Positions 1 through 8,585 of a stretch of 64,000 nt of DNA are shown here, piece after piece. Where the stretch lies: contig DASVTU010000033.1 in assembly GCA_036387415.1 (NCBI GenBank), positions 186,001 to 250,000 of the forward strand, given 5' to 3'. Both the position numbers and the translations under genes were made by a program. This DNA comes from DASVTU01 sp036387415 (GTDB taxonomy: Bacteria; Acidobacteriota; Blastocatellia; Pyrinomonadales; Pyrinomonadaceae). The notes beneath the pieces are model-generated. The model searched no databases, was not told the origin of the DNA, and was given only the letters and a program-made list of their open reading frames with translations. Numbering within the stretch: the first letter of the stretch is position 1; every line of letters starts with the position of its first letter.

Positions 1-208
1 CGACGGCGAACGCCTGCCGCATCGCGCCGATGACCGGAACCTCCGCGCGAATCAACCAGCGCACCACGCCCCCCGCCTCCGACGTAATCTTTTCGACGCC
101 CGGCATCATCTCCACAAAATTACGCAAGTCGCTGAAAAACACACGCGCCCGCTCCAAGTTCGTCTTGATCTCTAACTGCTCCCTGAAAGCTGCCTTGACT
201 TGAAACAC
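1..208 (-). CDS. SRPBCC-like protein, N-terminal part (cut by window edge)
   Basis: The reverse strand is open from a GTG at 208 to the window edge, giving 69 residues that begin (V/M)FQVKAAFREQLEIKT. A run of G (GGGGG) lies 4 bases before the GTG and can serve as a ribosome site. The pattern of a hydrophobic strand, then a helix with 'NLERARVFFSDLRNF', then 'MMPGVEKI' and a strand with 'VVRWLIRAEVPVIG' is typical of the START/SRPBCC ligand-binding fold (CoxG/polyketide-cyclase type). The rest of the gene is outside the window, so the ligand and role cannot be judged. Confidence 0.6.
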   Translation of the reverse strand, partial: MFQVKAAFREQLEIKTNLERARVFFSDLRNFVEMMPGVEKITSEAGGVVRWLIRAEVPVIGAMRQAFAV

Positions 209-218
209 GATAGCCCCC

Positions 219-292
219 GTAAATCGTCAATCGTAAATCGTCAATCGAAAGAACAGGTTTTATCCATTTACGATTGACGATTTACGATTTAC
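219..292. repeat. Intergenic palindrome, unit GTAAATCGTCAATC
   Basis: The 19-base arm gtaaatcgtcaatcgtaaa (219-237) pairs perfectly with 267-285. Each arm is a tandem of the word 'aaatcgtcaatcgt', and the right arm runs to the stop codon of the M14 peptidase gene (292-294). The interior 239-263 recurs with 24 of 25 bases identical at 48353-48377, after the PIG-V-like gene, so this is a dispersed element. It may also act as a terminator for the gene on the reverse strand. Confidence 0.8.
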
Positions 293-3267
293 TAGAAAAT
301 TGGTTGAAACAAAAACGAGTTGAAGAAGAGGCGCGTGGTGCTGCGCCAGAAGCCACGAAAGTTGGGGTCTTCGGCGTAGAGCACGACGTGGCCGCTTCCG
401 GTCGGTTCTTCAAAGACGTAGGACGTGCCGCGCAGGAGTCGCTCGGTGTTGTTCGGCCAGATGAATCCGGCAACGCGCAGCGTCTGCGACTCGTCGGCGC
501 TGAAGACGACGGCGTTTGTGCCTTCCTTTGAAGGACGGAAGAAGTATGCTGAATCGACGAGCACGGGAAGCGTCGCGTCTTCGTAGCCGTAGGTGAGAGG
601 CGTCGTGCGGTCAACGGTGGCGCGCATGATTGCGCCCGGCACGGCTTCCGGCACACGACCGGGACGCGACGAAGGCGAAGCGATGGGCGGGAGGTCGGGC
701 GGCGCGCCCTCCATCTTTTCGGTCTGCGCGGCCTCTTCGCGGAGTTGCGGCTCGGCATTGGCAGTCGCGGCGGTCGCGGCAGCGCGTTCTCTCCGACGCG
801 TGGCGGCGGTCTGTCCCTCGGCTCCACCCGTCCCGGCGGCGGGCGAAGGCGTGGGCGAGGCTTGTGGTTCGGCGTCGGAGGGTTTCGGTGCGCCGCCTGC
901 CTGATCATCTTCGTCGCTTCCGACCAGACGCGCCGAAGTGAGATTGACATCCTTGAGTGCGGCAAAGACCGCCGCGCCTTTGATGCAGACGAGTGTGCCG
1001 CCGCGCTCGACCCAACCACGCAACGTATCGACGCCGCCCTTGCCGAACGCCGCGAAATACTGACCGGGCGAGCCGTCAGGCAAGATGATGACGTTATACC
1101 TGTCGAGTTTTGTGTTCTTGAGCGCGTTGATGGTCATCGGCGTGAACTCGACGCCGTAGCGGTCAAAGAGCCACCACATGGAGCCGTAGCTCGTCGTGCC
1201 GACGGGTTCGTCCGCGACGACGATGATGCGCGGTCGCCTGAGCGATACGACCGTCTCGGAGCCGACGCCTGTTTCACCCTTCTCTGTAAAGCCCGTGTTG
1301 ACGGCAGCCACTTGAACGCCGGTCTCGCGTGCGAGTTGCGCGATGCGGCTGTGCAACGTCTCCGGGTTGCGCGAGATGCGGACGACGACCGAACCGCGCG
1401 GCCAATCGCGCCCGCCCGCGTTCAAGATTTTAGTCGTGACGGCGAGTTTGAAATCTTCCTGCAAGAGACGCGCGACGAGCGATGCTGCGCCGTTGCGCTC
1501 GTATGGAATGATGTAGGCGATGCTGGCGCGCGTCGTCGTTTCGACGTTGGAGTCCGGCGGCACCAGTCCTCTGCCGCCGAGTTCTGCGCTGGTTCTGATG
1601 CCGCTCGCATCGGAGGCCGGGGTTATCACTTGCAGACGCAGGGGCGTCGAAGCAACTGCCGTCGTGTCTTCCGTCCAGAAGGCTTCGACGCCGAACGTGT
1701 GCGGCAGAGACCAGGAGGTCACGTCGTAGAAGCCATACTCCTCTTTCGAGGCACTGCGACCGCGCCGCTCGTTGCGCGCAAAACGCGCGAGTTGCTCACG
1801 CACGAAGGCCGCATCCTGCGGCGTGTCCGGCTCAAGCAGAGCCTTTGCGATGCGCTTCTGCGGCTGTTCGAGACTGACGATGTACGCTCCCGACGGAAAA
1901 TCGCGCGCACGCGCCGGAGAGCTTGCGCCCGCATAATCGTGTGCACGCGGCGAACGAAAAGCCTCTGTCGCCCTCGACACTTCGACTCCTGCGCGCAGGA
2001 GATTCTCCACCAACTCCCACGCGCGTCCGGGGTCTCGTCCGGGCAGAATCACGACGCGCTTCATCGCATCTCGACGCGCCTCTTCGAGCGCGCTCGTTTT
2101 GAACTTGTAATAATCGCCGACGCGCGCCGTCGAGTTGCGCGCCGCCGTCTCAAGCGTCGTCAGCGAAGCGACGAAGTGCTTGGCGATGGCCGAGCGAAAC
2201 GTCACAATCGTTTCATCGTCGCGCTTCCAGCGCAGACCCTTCCAGCCGCCGCCGTCCGTCTCGTAGGTCATGCCCGTCGCGCCGTTCAGCGAAGGCCACG
2301 AATCCCAGTAACCCGGATAGAAGAGGTCGAAGATGTCGCGCACATAGAAGTCCCACTGGCGCGCGTCGAACTGCGCAGCGTTGGCGCGGCCAAACTCCGT
2401 GAGCCAACGCTGCGTCTGTTCCGGCGGCAGATTCGGGTTAATCGGCAGAGCGGCGGGCGGAAAGAAGAACTGACTCGGTTGGCCGTGATGGTCAACAAAC
2501 ACCTGCGGGTTCCACTCAAGGAAAGCGCGTTGGACGTTCTTGGTCTCGGTCTGAGAGGTGGCGATGTTGTCGCGGTTGAGGTCGAAGCGGTAACGATTGA
2601 CGCGCCCGTAGACCGACCATGGCTCGTCGTGCTCCGCCGCCGACGGCTCCGCGTTGCCGACGCCGAAGGAGTTGTACCACGTCACAAAACGCTCATGGCC
2701 GTCCGGGTTGTGGCAGACGTTGATGAGCGCGACGGTGTTCTTCAACACGTCGAGCGTCGCCTGCTCGTTCGACGCCGCGAGTTGATAGACGACCTGCATC
2801 ATCGCTTCAAACGACGCCGACTCGTTGCCATGAATCGTATAATTCAACCACACGACGGCAGGCGTCGAACTAATGATGCGCTGCGCTTCATCCGGCGCGA
2901 GGCCGCGCGGGTCGCTCAGTCGCGCGACGTTGGCCTTGATTTGGTCGAGTCGCTGCATGTTCTCCGGCGAGCTAATCACCAGCAGATGCATCATGCGATG
3001 CTCGTTCGTCTCGCCGATGTCGGTGACGCGCACGCGGTCGGGCGCTGCTTGCGCCATTGCGTAGATGACGCGCTCCATCAGGGCGTAGTTCGTATGAAAC
3101 TCGCCCACGTCGAAACGCAGTATGCTCTGCGGGCGCGGCACGTTCTCGCGGTAAGGCCCGCGCGCGTAGAAATCAAAACGCGACTCGCCCGTCTGTGCAC
3201 TGGCGACGGAAATGAAAACCAAAACGACGAGCGCGAACGGAGCGAACAGGCGTGCGATACGATTCAT
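292..3267 (-). CDS. Secreted M14-family zinc carboxypeptidase-like protein
   Basis: This 991-residue protein starts with a signal peptide (about residues 1-24, ending ASAQ) and is probably exported to the periplasm or outside. The M14 zinc site is visible: 'HGNE' (His146, Glu149) supplies the HxxE ligands, and 'DHHG' near residues 259-262 can supply the third ligand. Conserved 'NPDGHERF' (187-194) and 'DLNRD' (229-233) are the usual substrate-loop motifs. The peptidase domain covers about residues 45-380. The remaining 600 residues include a type 1 glutamine amidotransferase-like stretch (about 690-790) and a Pro/Ala/Glu-rich low-complexity linker (about 790-880), an arrangement often seen in large acidobacterial and Bacteroidota M14 proteins. 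ATG at 3265-3267 fits the signal peptide, although no clear Shine-Dalgarno precedes it. The specific substrate is unknown. Confidence 0.9.
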   Translation of the reverse strand: MNRIARLFAPFALVVLVFISVASAQTGESRFDFYARGPYRENVPRPQSILRFDVGEFHTNYALMERVIYAMAQAAPDRVRVTDIGETNEHRMMHLLVISSPENMQRLDQIKANVARLSDPRGLAPDEAQRIISSTPAVVWLNYTIHGNESASFEAMMQVVYQLAASNEQATLDVLKNTVALINVCHNPDGHERFVTWYNSFGVGNAEPSAAEHDEPWSVYGRVNRYRFDLNRDNIATSQTETKNVQRAFLEWNPQVFVDHHGQPSQFFFPPAALPINPNLPPEQTQRWLTEFGRANAAQFDARQWDFYVRDIFDLFYPGYWDSWPSLNGATGMTYETDGGGWKGLRWKRDDETIVTFRSAIAKHFVASLTTLETAARNSTARVGDYYKFKTSALEEARRDAMKRVVILPGRDPGRAWELVENLLRAGVEVSRATEAFRSPRAHDYAGASSPARARDFPSGAYIVSLEQPQKRIAKALLEPDTPQDAAFVREQLARFARNERRGRSASKEEYGFYDVTSWSLPHTFGVEAFWTEDTTAVASTPLRLQVITPASDASGIRTSAELGGRGLVPPDSNVETTTRASIAYIIPYERNGAASLVARLLQEDFKLAVTTKILNAGGRDWPRGSVVVRISRNPETLHSRIAQLARETGVQVAAVNTGFTEKGETGVGSETVVSLRRPRIIVVADEPVGTTSYGSMWWLFDRYGVEFTPMTINALKNTKLDRYNVIILPDGSPGQYFAAFGKGGVDTLRGWVERGGTLVCIKGAAVFAALKDVNLTSARLVGSDEDDQAGGAPKPSDAEPQASPTPSPAAGTGGAEGQTAATRRRERAAATAATANAEPQLREEAAQTEKMEGAPPDLPPIASPSSRPGRVPEAVPGAIMRATVDRTTPLTYGYEDATLPVLVDSAYFFRPSKEGTNAVVFSADESQTLRVAGFIWPNNTERLLRGTSYVFEEPTGSGHVVLYAEDPNFRGFWRSTTRLFFNSFLFQPIF

Positions 3268-3390
3268 GTGGCTTCGACAGGCTTTCCGTTTTTTGGAGTG
3301 TGTGTTAAAGACAGCAGCGATATTACATCGCCACCGCCGCGAGACTCAAACCCGAAATAAACACCCCGACCAAAGAACACCATTCATCCC

Positions 3391-3597
3391 ATGAACACAA
3401 CCGACACCCAAGACCCCTGCCCACGCTGCCACGCCACCCACCTCCGCACATGGCACGACCTCGACGACGACCAACGCGAAATCGTCCGACGTCTCCCCGC
3501 CTCTGCCGACTACACCCACCAAGAACGCATCGCCCGCCACCGCTTCTGCACACGCTGCTGGCACGAAGAAACAAGCGGCAACCCGCGTCATGCCTGA
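3391..3597 (+). CDS. Small zinc-ribbon-like protein, 68 aa
   Basis: The protein has two CxxC knuckles, 'CPRCH' (residues 10-14) and 'CTRCW' (54-58), separated by 'TWHDLDDDQREIVRRLP' and a helix with 'YTHQERIARHRFC'. This spacing is that of a two-knuckle zinc ribbon. The composition (few hydrophobics, ordered DD/RR blocks) looks like a real protein and not a shadow, and no gene lies opposite. Start ATG 3391 has no obvious ribosome site. It stands alone between the M14 peptidase (divergent) and glnE (convergent). I do not recognise a named family. A nucleic-acid or protein-binding role is only inferred from the fold. Confidence 0.65.
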   Translation: MNTTDTQDPCPRCHATHLRTWHDLDDDQREIVRRLPASADYTHQERIARHRFCTRCWHEETSGNPRHA

Positions 3598-3612
3598 AGA
3601 CGGAGAAAATTT

Positions 3613-3757
3613 AACAGGATGGATAGGATAAAAATCGTGCAGGATTGACGGGATGAACGAAATGAAAATTTAAGAAGTTAAAAGGCTAAAGTCAGTGAAC
3701 CAGCACAAGAGTCTTTCCTTTTCCCTTTAACTTTTGCCCTCTGCTTATCCTGTCTAT
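3613..3757. repeat. Intergenic imperfect palindrome, unit ACAGGATRGATA
   Basis: The left arm acaggatggataggataa (3614-3631) matches the complement of ttatcctgtctatc (3745-3758) with a few changes. The same words form the larger element at 10768-10967. The element fills the convergent gap between the zinc-ribbon gene and glnE, and its right arm lies a few bases from the glnE stop. Confidence 0.6.
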
Positions 3758-3766
3758 CGTGTTGAA

Positions 3767-6700
3767 TCATGTCTGCGTGGTGATTCGTTGGTAGGCGGCG
3801 TGGATGGCGTGCATGTGGATGGAGAGTTGGTTGGTGAGGGTGTGGGCGGAGGGGTATCCGGCGCAGCGTGCGAGGTCTTGGAGGGCGGGGTGGTCTTCGG
3901 CGGGGAGGCGTGTGGAGCGACCGATGAGCAGGCGTAAATAATGGTCGAGGGTGCGGAGGAGTGTGTAGCCGTGGACGAGTGCGTCGTGGTCTTGGTGGCG
4001 GAGCGAACCTGCGGCGTAGAGGCGCGTGAGCGTGGCTTGCGTGGAGCGGTCGTCGGTGTCGTCTGGAACGTTGTCGCGTAGTTGGAGGAAGCGTGTGGCG
4101 AAGTATACGTCGAGCATGCCGCCGCGACCGTACTTGATGTCGATGGCACGCGATGCGCGGCGCGTCCTTTCAAGTTCGAGGCGTTCGCGGACGCGTCGCG
4201 TCTCGGCGCGGAGGGTTTCGGCTCCCACCTGTTGCGCTGCCTGATGAATGACGCGGCGGGCTTGCTGTTCAATCAAGGTGCCGAGTTCGAGGTCGCCTGC
4301 GACGGCGCGCAGTTTGACGTAGGCGAGCCACTCCCAGACGCCCGCGCGTTCGCGCAGGTAGTTGACGAAGGCGCGCGAACTCGTCGCGGCCGCGCCGTTT
4401 TTGCCGTCGGGGCGCAAGCGCATATCGACGCGGTAGAGATAGCCGTCGCGCGTCAAACTTGACAGAGAGGTGACGAGAATTTCGGCCAGACGCGCGTATG
4501 CCTCTTCGCGTGTGAGCGCGGCGACGGGCGACGGCACCAACTCGTCGTAGATGAGCACGATGTCGAGGTCGGAACCGTAGTCTGTGCCGCCGCTCCCCAA
4601 TCGACCGAGGCCGAGCACGGACAGGCGCGGCCCCGCCGCGAGCCTTCCATAACGACGCGCCAACTCGCGTCGCGCGATTAAATATCCGGCGTTGAGACTC
4701 GCCGCCGCCAACGCGGTTTGCATCTGGTTCGACTCCCTGAGCGCAATCTCGCCGCGCGTGTCGCAGGCTCCGAGTTCGATGAGCAGATGCGTCCAAGTGC
4801 GTCTGAGCGCGGCGAGGTCGCCGCCGAAATTTCGTTCGCGGTCAATCGCGGCACGCAGCAACGCACGATAGTCGCACTCGGCGACCGTCGTCTTCGACGC
4901 GGCGGTCAACGCCGGAACGTGCAGAGGATTGCTCGCCAGCATCTCGCCGAAAAATTCCGACGCGCCGCACATCCGAATCAGCGCGTCGAGATTGCCGACG
5001 GAGAGTTCCAAAGGCACGTCGGACTTGTCGAGCGAAGCGGCGATGCGCGCCAACATCGAAAGCGCGCGGCGTCGGTTCAAAGAGTCGCGCGCCTTCTCGC
5101 GCAGGATGCGAGAGAGAGATTCAACACGCTCCGCCTCCGTCTCGCCTTCGAGACCTGAGACACGCGACGCCAGCAGACTCGCCGCTGCGACCGACGCCGC
5201 CGTCTCCGCATCCACGGGCGGCTCCTTCATGCGTTCGAGCGACGCGCCCCATTGCGTTGCTTCGACGTTTGGCGCTTCTTTTGCCGCTTTGTTTACCGCT
5301 TCGTTTGCTTCTTCTTGGTTTGCTTTCTTCTCAACATTCCACGTGTCTTTCTCGACGTTTTCCGCTTCCCTTTCGGTATGTTTCGCTCGCGCTGCGACGC
5401 TTCCCGTTTTTACTCCGACGTTTCCAGTCACTTCGCTTTCATCTTTTTCGACGCCCGTTTCTTCATGAGAATTTGCTGATTCGGTAGTGCCGAAGACGCG
5501 TTCATAAACGGCGCGGACGTGCGCGGTGTGCATGTCGAGCGCACGGTTGAATGACGTGAGCGCGTCGGGTTCGTCGAAGTGCATGCGACGCGCGAGGAGC
5601 GCACGTCGCCGCGCATCTTCGGGCACGATGTGTGTTTGCAGCCCGTCTTCCATCTGCACACGATGTTCGAGCATACGCAGGAAGACGTAAGCATCCGAGA
5701 GGGTGCTGTGTTCGCGTTCGGTGATGAAGCCACGGTCGTGAAGGCGTCCGAGGCTAATCAGTGTGTGCGGCGCGCGAAGCCATTCGTCGCGCCCACCGTA
5801 AGCGATTTGCAATGCCTGCGCGATGAATTCGATTTCGCGGATGCCGCCGCGACCGAGTTTGACGTTGAAGCCGCCCGTGTCGCGTCGGTGATGACGGTCA
5901 ATCTTCTGTCGTGCGAGCCGCACGTGCGAGAGCGCACGCGCCACGGTCTCCTCCCGTCGGTAGACGCGTTCGCGCACCTCATCCGCGAAGCGCGCATAGA
6001 GCGTCGCTGACCCGGCGGCGGCGCGCGAACGAATCAAGGCTTGCAGTTCCCACGCCTGCGCCTTCTCGCGGTAATAACGCACGGCCTCTGCGAGCGAACA
6101 ACTGAGCGCGCCGTCGCGCCCGTAGGGACGCAGACGCAAATCGACGCGATAGGCCGCGCCCTCGCCCGTCGGTTGCCCGACCAGACGCGCGACGCGTTCG
6201 GCTAGTCTGCCGAAATATTCACGATTGGTCACGGGGTCGCGCACGCCCGTCCCGGCGGTCATGCCGTCGTCCGAATAGATAAATAGAAGGTCGATGTCGG
6301 AGGCGTAGTTGAGTTCGCGCGAGCCGAGTTTGCCGAGCGCGACGATGCTTGTGCTCGCCGTCGCCGTGCGCCCGCGCGCGTCCGTGCATTGCGGCGAGCC
6401 GTAGAGGTTATCGAGTTCCTGTTGCGCCAGTCCGAGCGCGTATTGCAGAACCGCGTCAGCCAGATTCGAGAGTTCTTCCGTCGTCTCGACAAGCGTCACC
6501 GCGCGGCGCACGTCGTGCAAGTAGATTCGCAGAAGTTCACGACGACGAAAACGCGCCAGCACGACCTGCGCGTCAACTTGCGAATGCGTCAGCGCGAAAC
6601 GCGCCAGCGATTCTTCCAATTCCTCTCTCGTCTTGACGCGCGTCTGAACCCTCTCGCGCGCCAGCCACGAAAGATAATCGGGATGCTGCCCAAGCGTCGT

Positions 6701-6880
6701 GGAGAGAAGCGAACTCCATGCGGCGAGCGCCAACACGTCCGACAGCAACGCCGTGTCACGCGCCAGCAACTTCGTCGCACGCGGATGCTCCGCCACCAGC
6801 CGCTCATAAAAAAGGCGTGCCCCTTCAGGGTCGGGCAGGTCGTGCGATAACGCTTTGGTGTGTGCGTCAGTTTCCGTCAA
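3767..6880 (-). CDS. glnE: Bifunctional glutamine synthetase adenylyltransferase / adenylyl-removing enzyme
   Basis: GlnE adds AMP to, or removes it from, a Tyr of glutamine synthetase in response to PII. Both nucleotidyltransferase halves are present: 'GSRELNYASDIDLLFIYSDD' in the N-terminal (deadenylylase) half and 'LGSGGTDYGSDLDIVLIYDE' in the C-terminal (adenylylase) half, each with the Gx11DxD-type metal motif. Length 1037 is somewhat above the usual ~950 because the halves are joined by an Asn/Glu/Lys/Val-rich insert at about residues 468-560 (DNA about 5200-5490). The first codon is TTG (6878-6880) with no clear ribosome site, so the true start could differ by a few codons. The target, glnA, is 4 kb away and keeps the modified Tyr. 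Confidence 0.95.
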   Translation of the reverse strand: MTETDAHTKALSHDLPDPEGARLFYERLVAEHPRATKLLARDTALLSDVLALAAWSSLLSTTLGQHPDYLSWLARERVQTRVKTREELEESLARFALTHSQVDAQVVLARFRRRELLRIYLHDVRRAVTLVETTEELSNLADAVLQYALGLAQQELDNLYGSPQCTDARGRTATASTSIVALGKLGSRELNYASDIDLLFIYSDDGMTAGTGVRDPVTNREYFGRLAERVARLVGQPTGEGAAYRVDLRLRPYGRDGALSCSLAEAVRYYREKAQAWELQALIRSRAAAGSATLYARFADEVRERVYRREETVARALSHVRLARQKIDRHHRRDTGGFNVKLGRGGIREIEFIAQALQIAYGGRDEWLRAPHTLISLGRLHDRGFITEREHSTLSDAYVFLRMLEHRVQMEDGLQTHIVPEDARRRALLARRMHFDEPDALTSFNRALDMHTAHVRAVYERVFGTTESANSHEETGVEKDESEVTGNVGVKTGSVAARAKHTEREAENVEKDTWNVEKKANQEEANEAVNKAAKEAPNVEATQWGASLERMKEPPVDAETAASVAAASLLASRVSGLEGETEAERVESLSRILREKARDSLNRRRALSMLARIAASLDKSDVPLELSVGNLDALIRMCGASEFFGEMLASNPLHVPALTAASKTTVAECDYRALLRAAIDRERNFGGDLAALRRTWTHLLIELGACDTRGEIALRESNQMQTALAAASLNAGYLIARRELARRYGRLAAGPRLSVLGLGRLGSGGTDYGSDLDIVLIYDELVPSPVAALTREEAYARLAEILVTSLSSLTRDGYLYRVDMRLRPDGKNGAAATSSRAFVNYLRERAGVWEWLAYVKLRAVAGDLELGTLIEQQARRVIHQAAQQVGAETLRAETRRVRERLELERTRRASRAIDIKYGRGGMLDVYFATRFLQLRDNVPDDTDDRSTQATLTRLYAAGSLRHQDHDALVHGYTLLRTLDHYLRLLIGRSTRLPAEDHPALQDLARCAGYPSAHTLTNQLSIHMHAIHAAYQRITTQT

Positions 6881-6933
6881 GGCAGGACTAACATAAAACA
6901 GTGGCGGATGTGATGTACAGAACTAAGAGGCGA

Positions 6934-7053
6934 GAGGGGAACGGTTAAATGGCGCAACGGCACAACGGCGCAAGACGGAAAACAGTATGCGTCGAAAGGC
7001 CGCGCGGAAGATTCTTTCCCCTTCGCTGTTGACCCGTTTCACTCTTTCCCCTC
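6934..7053. repeat. Degenerate intergenic palindrome, unit GAGGGGAAACGG..GCAAC
   Basis: The left arm 6934-6958 and right arm 7028-7053 are imperfect reverse complements (gaggggaacggt.. against ..acccgtttc..cccctc). Small tandem words (ggcgcaacgg, cacaacgg, cgcaagacgg) follow the left arm. The same words occur in the centre of the element at 10820-10900, which links this gap to the dispersed family. Confidence 0.45.
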
Positions 7054-7087
7054 CATCTTTATTCCGTCCATGCACGTTGATTTCGTC

Positions 7088-7687
7088 TTATGAAGACGTG
7101 AAAGGTCTCGCCAGTTTCGCTTCCAGTTCTGCTTTTACTTCCGGCCACTCACTGTCGATAATACTGAAAAAGACCGAATCGCGTATGCGCCCCGACTGCG
7201 TAATTATGTGATTCCGAAACGTCCCTTCCTCCTTCGCGCCGATACGCGAGATAGCACGCCGCGATTTCTCATTCAACGCATCCGTCTTCAATTCCACGCG
7301 AATCACGCCCAACGTCTCGAAAGCATGACGCAGCAGAAGATACTTCGCCTCCGTGTTAATCGGCGTCCGCTGCCACTCGCGCGCCACCCACGTCCAACCA
7401 ATCTCGACGCGCCGATTGCTCCGGTCAATATTCCCGTATCGCGTACTCCCGACGACCCGCCCCGAACTCCGCTCGACGGTCGCAAAAGGCAGAGACATCC
7501 CACTCGCCTGTTCGCTCAACGCCGTCTCGATATACGCGTGCATCTCCTCCGGCGTCTGAATCAAAGTGGTCGTCCAACGCCAAAGCTCCCCGTCCAACCC
7601 CACCTCGCACAACCCCGCCTCATGCCGCCAATCCAGCGGCTCAAGACGCACTTCACGACCTTCCAGCACAATCGGCTCAACATTCAT
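7088..7687 (-). CDS. GNAT-family N-acetyltransferase (RimJ/RimL-like)
   Basis: This protein of about 199 residues resembles the RimJ/RimL branch of GNAT acetyltransferases, which transfer acetyl from acetyl-CoA to amines or N-termini. Visible features are the N-terminal 'LEGREVRLEPLDWRHEAGL', the strand pair 'VVGSTRYGNIDRSNRRVEIGWTWV', the CoA-loop region 'EWQRTPINTEAKYLLLRHAFE' and the terminal 'RVELKTDALNEKSRRAISRIGAKEEGTFR'. I chose ATG at 7685-7687 (MNVEPIVLEG). A GTG 15 bases upstream (7702) is possible, but its GGAGA box would be too close. The gene stands alone between glnE and a long gap. The substrate is not predictable. Confidence 0.85.
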   Translation of the reverse strand: MNVEPIVLEGREVRLEPLDWRHEAGLCEVGLDGELWRWTTTLIQTPEEMHAYIETALSEQASGMSLPFATVERSSGRVVGSTRYGNIDRSNRRVEIGWTWVAREWQRTPINTEAKYLLLRHAFETLGVIRVELKTDALNEKSRRAISRIGAKEEGTFRNHIITQSGRIRDSVFFSIIDSEWPEVKAELEAKLARPFTSS

Positions 7688-7702
7688 ACAAAAAAATCTC
7701 AC

Positions 7703-8494
7703 TCTCCATCTACCGCGAATACCCGCAGACGCGCGCCTCGCGGCAACGAATTTTCGTCCGTCATTTATCTCACTGAAAACTGCTCCAACTACTCCGCTTC
7801 CGATGCAAAAATCATAGCAACAAAGCTTTATTCCAACGCTCTCAACAGTTGTCTCCCCACCTTCGTCTCGCCACCGAACTTCCCTCCTCCACTACCAATC
7901 CCGACCCCGACATTCTACTTCAGAAATATCTTCCACCACAGACACTTCCACACGCAAACTACTCTCTCACACGATGCAACACCCTTGCACGGCGACGCGA
8001 AAAAAGTGTTGCTTTCCACGCGACAGAGGTTTATGCTGCGCCCCGCGAGTGTCTCCTCGCCGGGCAAACCCACAATGCATTCTCCCGGCTTTCCGGCACT
8101 CAACAAAACACACAACGCCCATGCCGCCCGTGACCCCACTCATGCGACGGTAGCCCAAAACTATTGGAAGCGAAGCGAAACGTGCTGCCCTGAATAACGC
8201 CAGCACGTTCTGCAATAGACTCAACGCCACATCCGTCGGCGGAGCCTCTATCTGCACGGCCACGCCTGTGCTTATCCGGCCAGCCGTGGCAGGTGACGCT
8301 TGAGGCGTTGGCGGTGATGCTGGCCGGAGTCGGTATTTGGCTTGCGAACGCAGGAAGCGAAAGCGCGACACTTTATGCGGTGGTTATACGGAATAGTCCA
8401 AAGGTTTTCGTGGTGCTCTCCTGAAAGGTGGAGTTATGGGTAGTCACTGGTGATGAAACATAGTCTAAAGCAGGTCACTCAAGACCGATTTCGC
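7703..8494. other. Long gap with no convincing gene; palindromic block at 8187-8328
   Basis: No open frame here has protein-like composition that I trust. The part from 7700 to 8000 is A/C-rich on the forward strand. From 8187 to 8328 there are nested inverted repeats: aacgtgctg/cagcacgtt (8187-8216 region), caacgcc/ggcgttg (8222-8310), and a perfect 10-base pair tccggccagc (8275-8284) / gctggccgga (8319-8328). A short forward frame ending at the TGA near 8424 (…VTLEALAVMLAGVGIWLANAG…) looks faintly protein-like but lacks a start with a ribosome site. The block could be a structured leader or small RNA upstream of the regulator gene, or remnants of a lost gene. Confidence 0.4.
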
Positions 8495-8534
8495 GGGCGC
8501 ATCTTAACACCTCTAAAGTTAAGATGCGCCCTTT
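8495..8534 (+). terminator. Perfect 14-bp hairpin followed by TTT
   Basis: gggcgcatcttaac (8495-8508), a 9-base loop and gttaagatgcgccc (8518-8531) form an uninterrupted stem followed by tttgtgttt. It lies just 5' of the TPR-Fis-REC gene. It is either an intrinsic terminator of an upstream transcript or an attenuator of that gene. The T-tract is short, so termination efficiency is uncertain. Confidence 0.6.
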
Positions 8535-8585
8535 GTGTTTCTCCATGCAAAATTTTTGTCAAGTGCACAGAAAGAGAATCCTCAC

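Noticed and set aside
745..3360. 871-residue open frame on the forward strand
   Set aside because: It lies opposite the M14 peptidase gene, is rich in Arg/Ala/Asp as expected from the antisense of a high-GC gene, and has no recognisable motif or ribosome site.
7208..8197. 329-residue forward frame spanning the GNAT gene and the following gap
   Set aside because: Pro/Arg/Thr-rich, opposite the GNAT gene for half its length, with no start signal. The part in the gap shows no protein-like pattern.
7967..8371. 134-residue reverse frame in the long gap
   Set aside because: No domain, no ribosome site, and it crosses the palindromic block. I could not support it as a gene.
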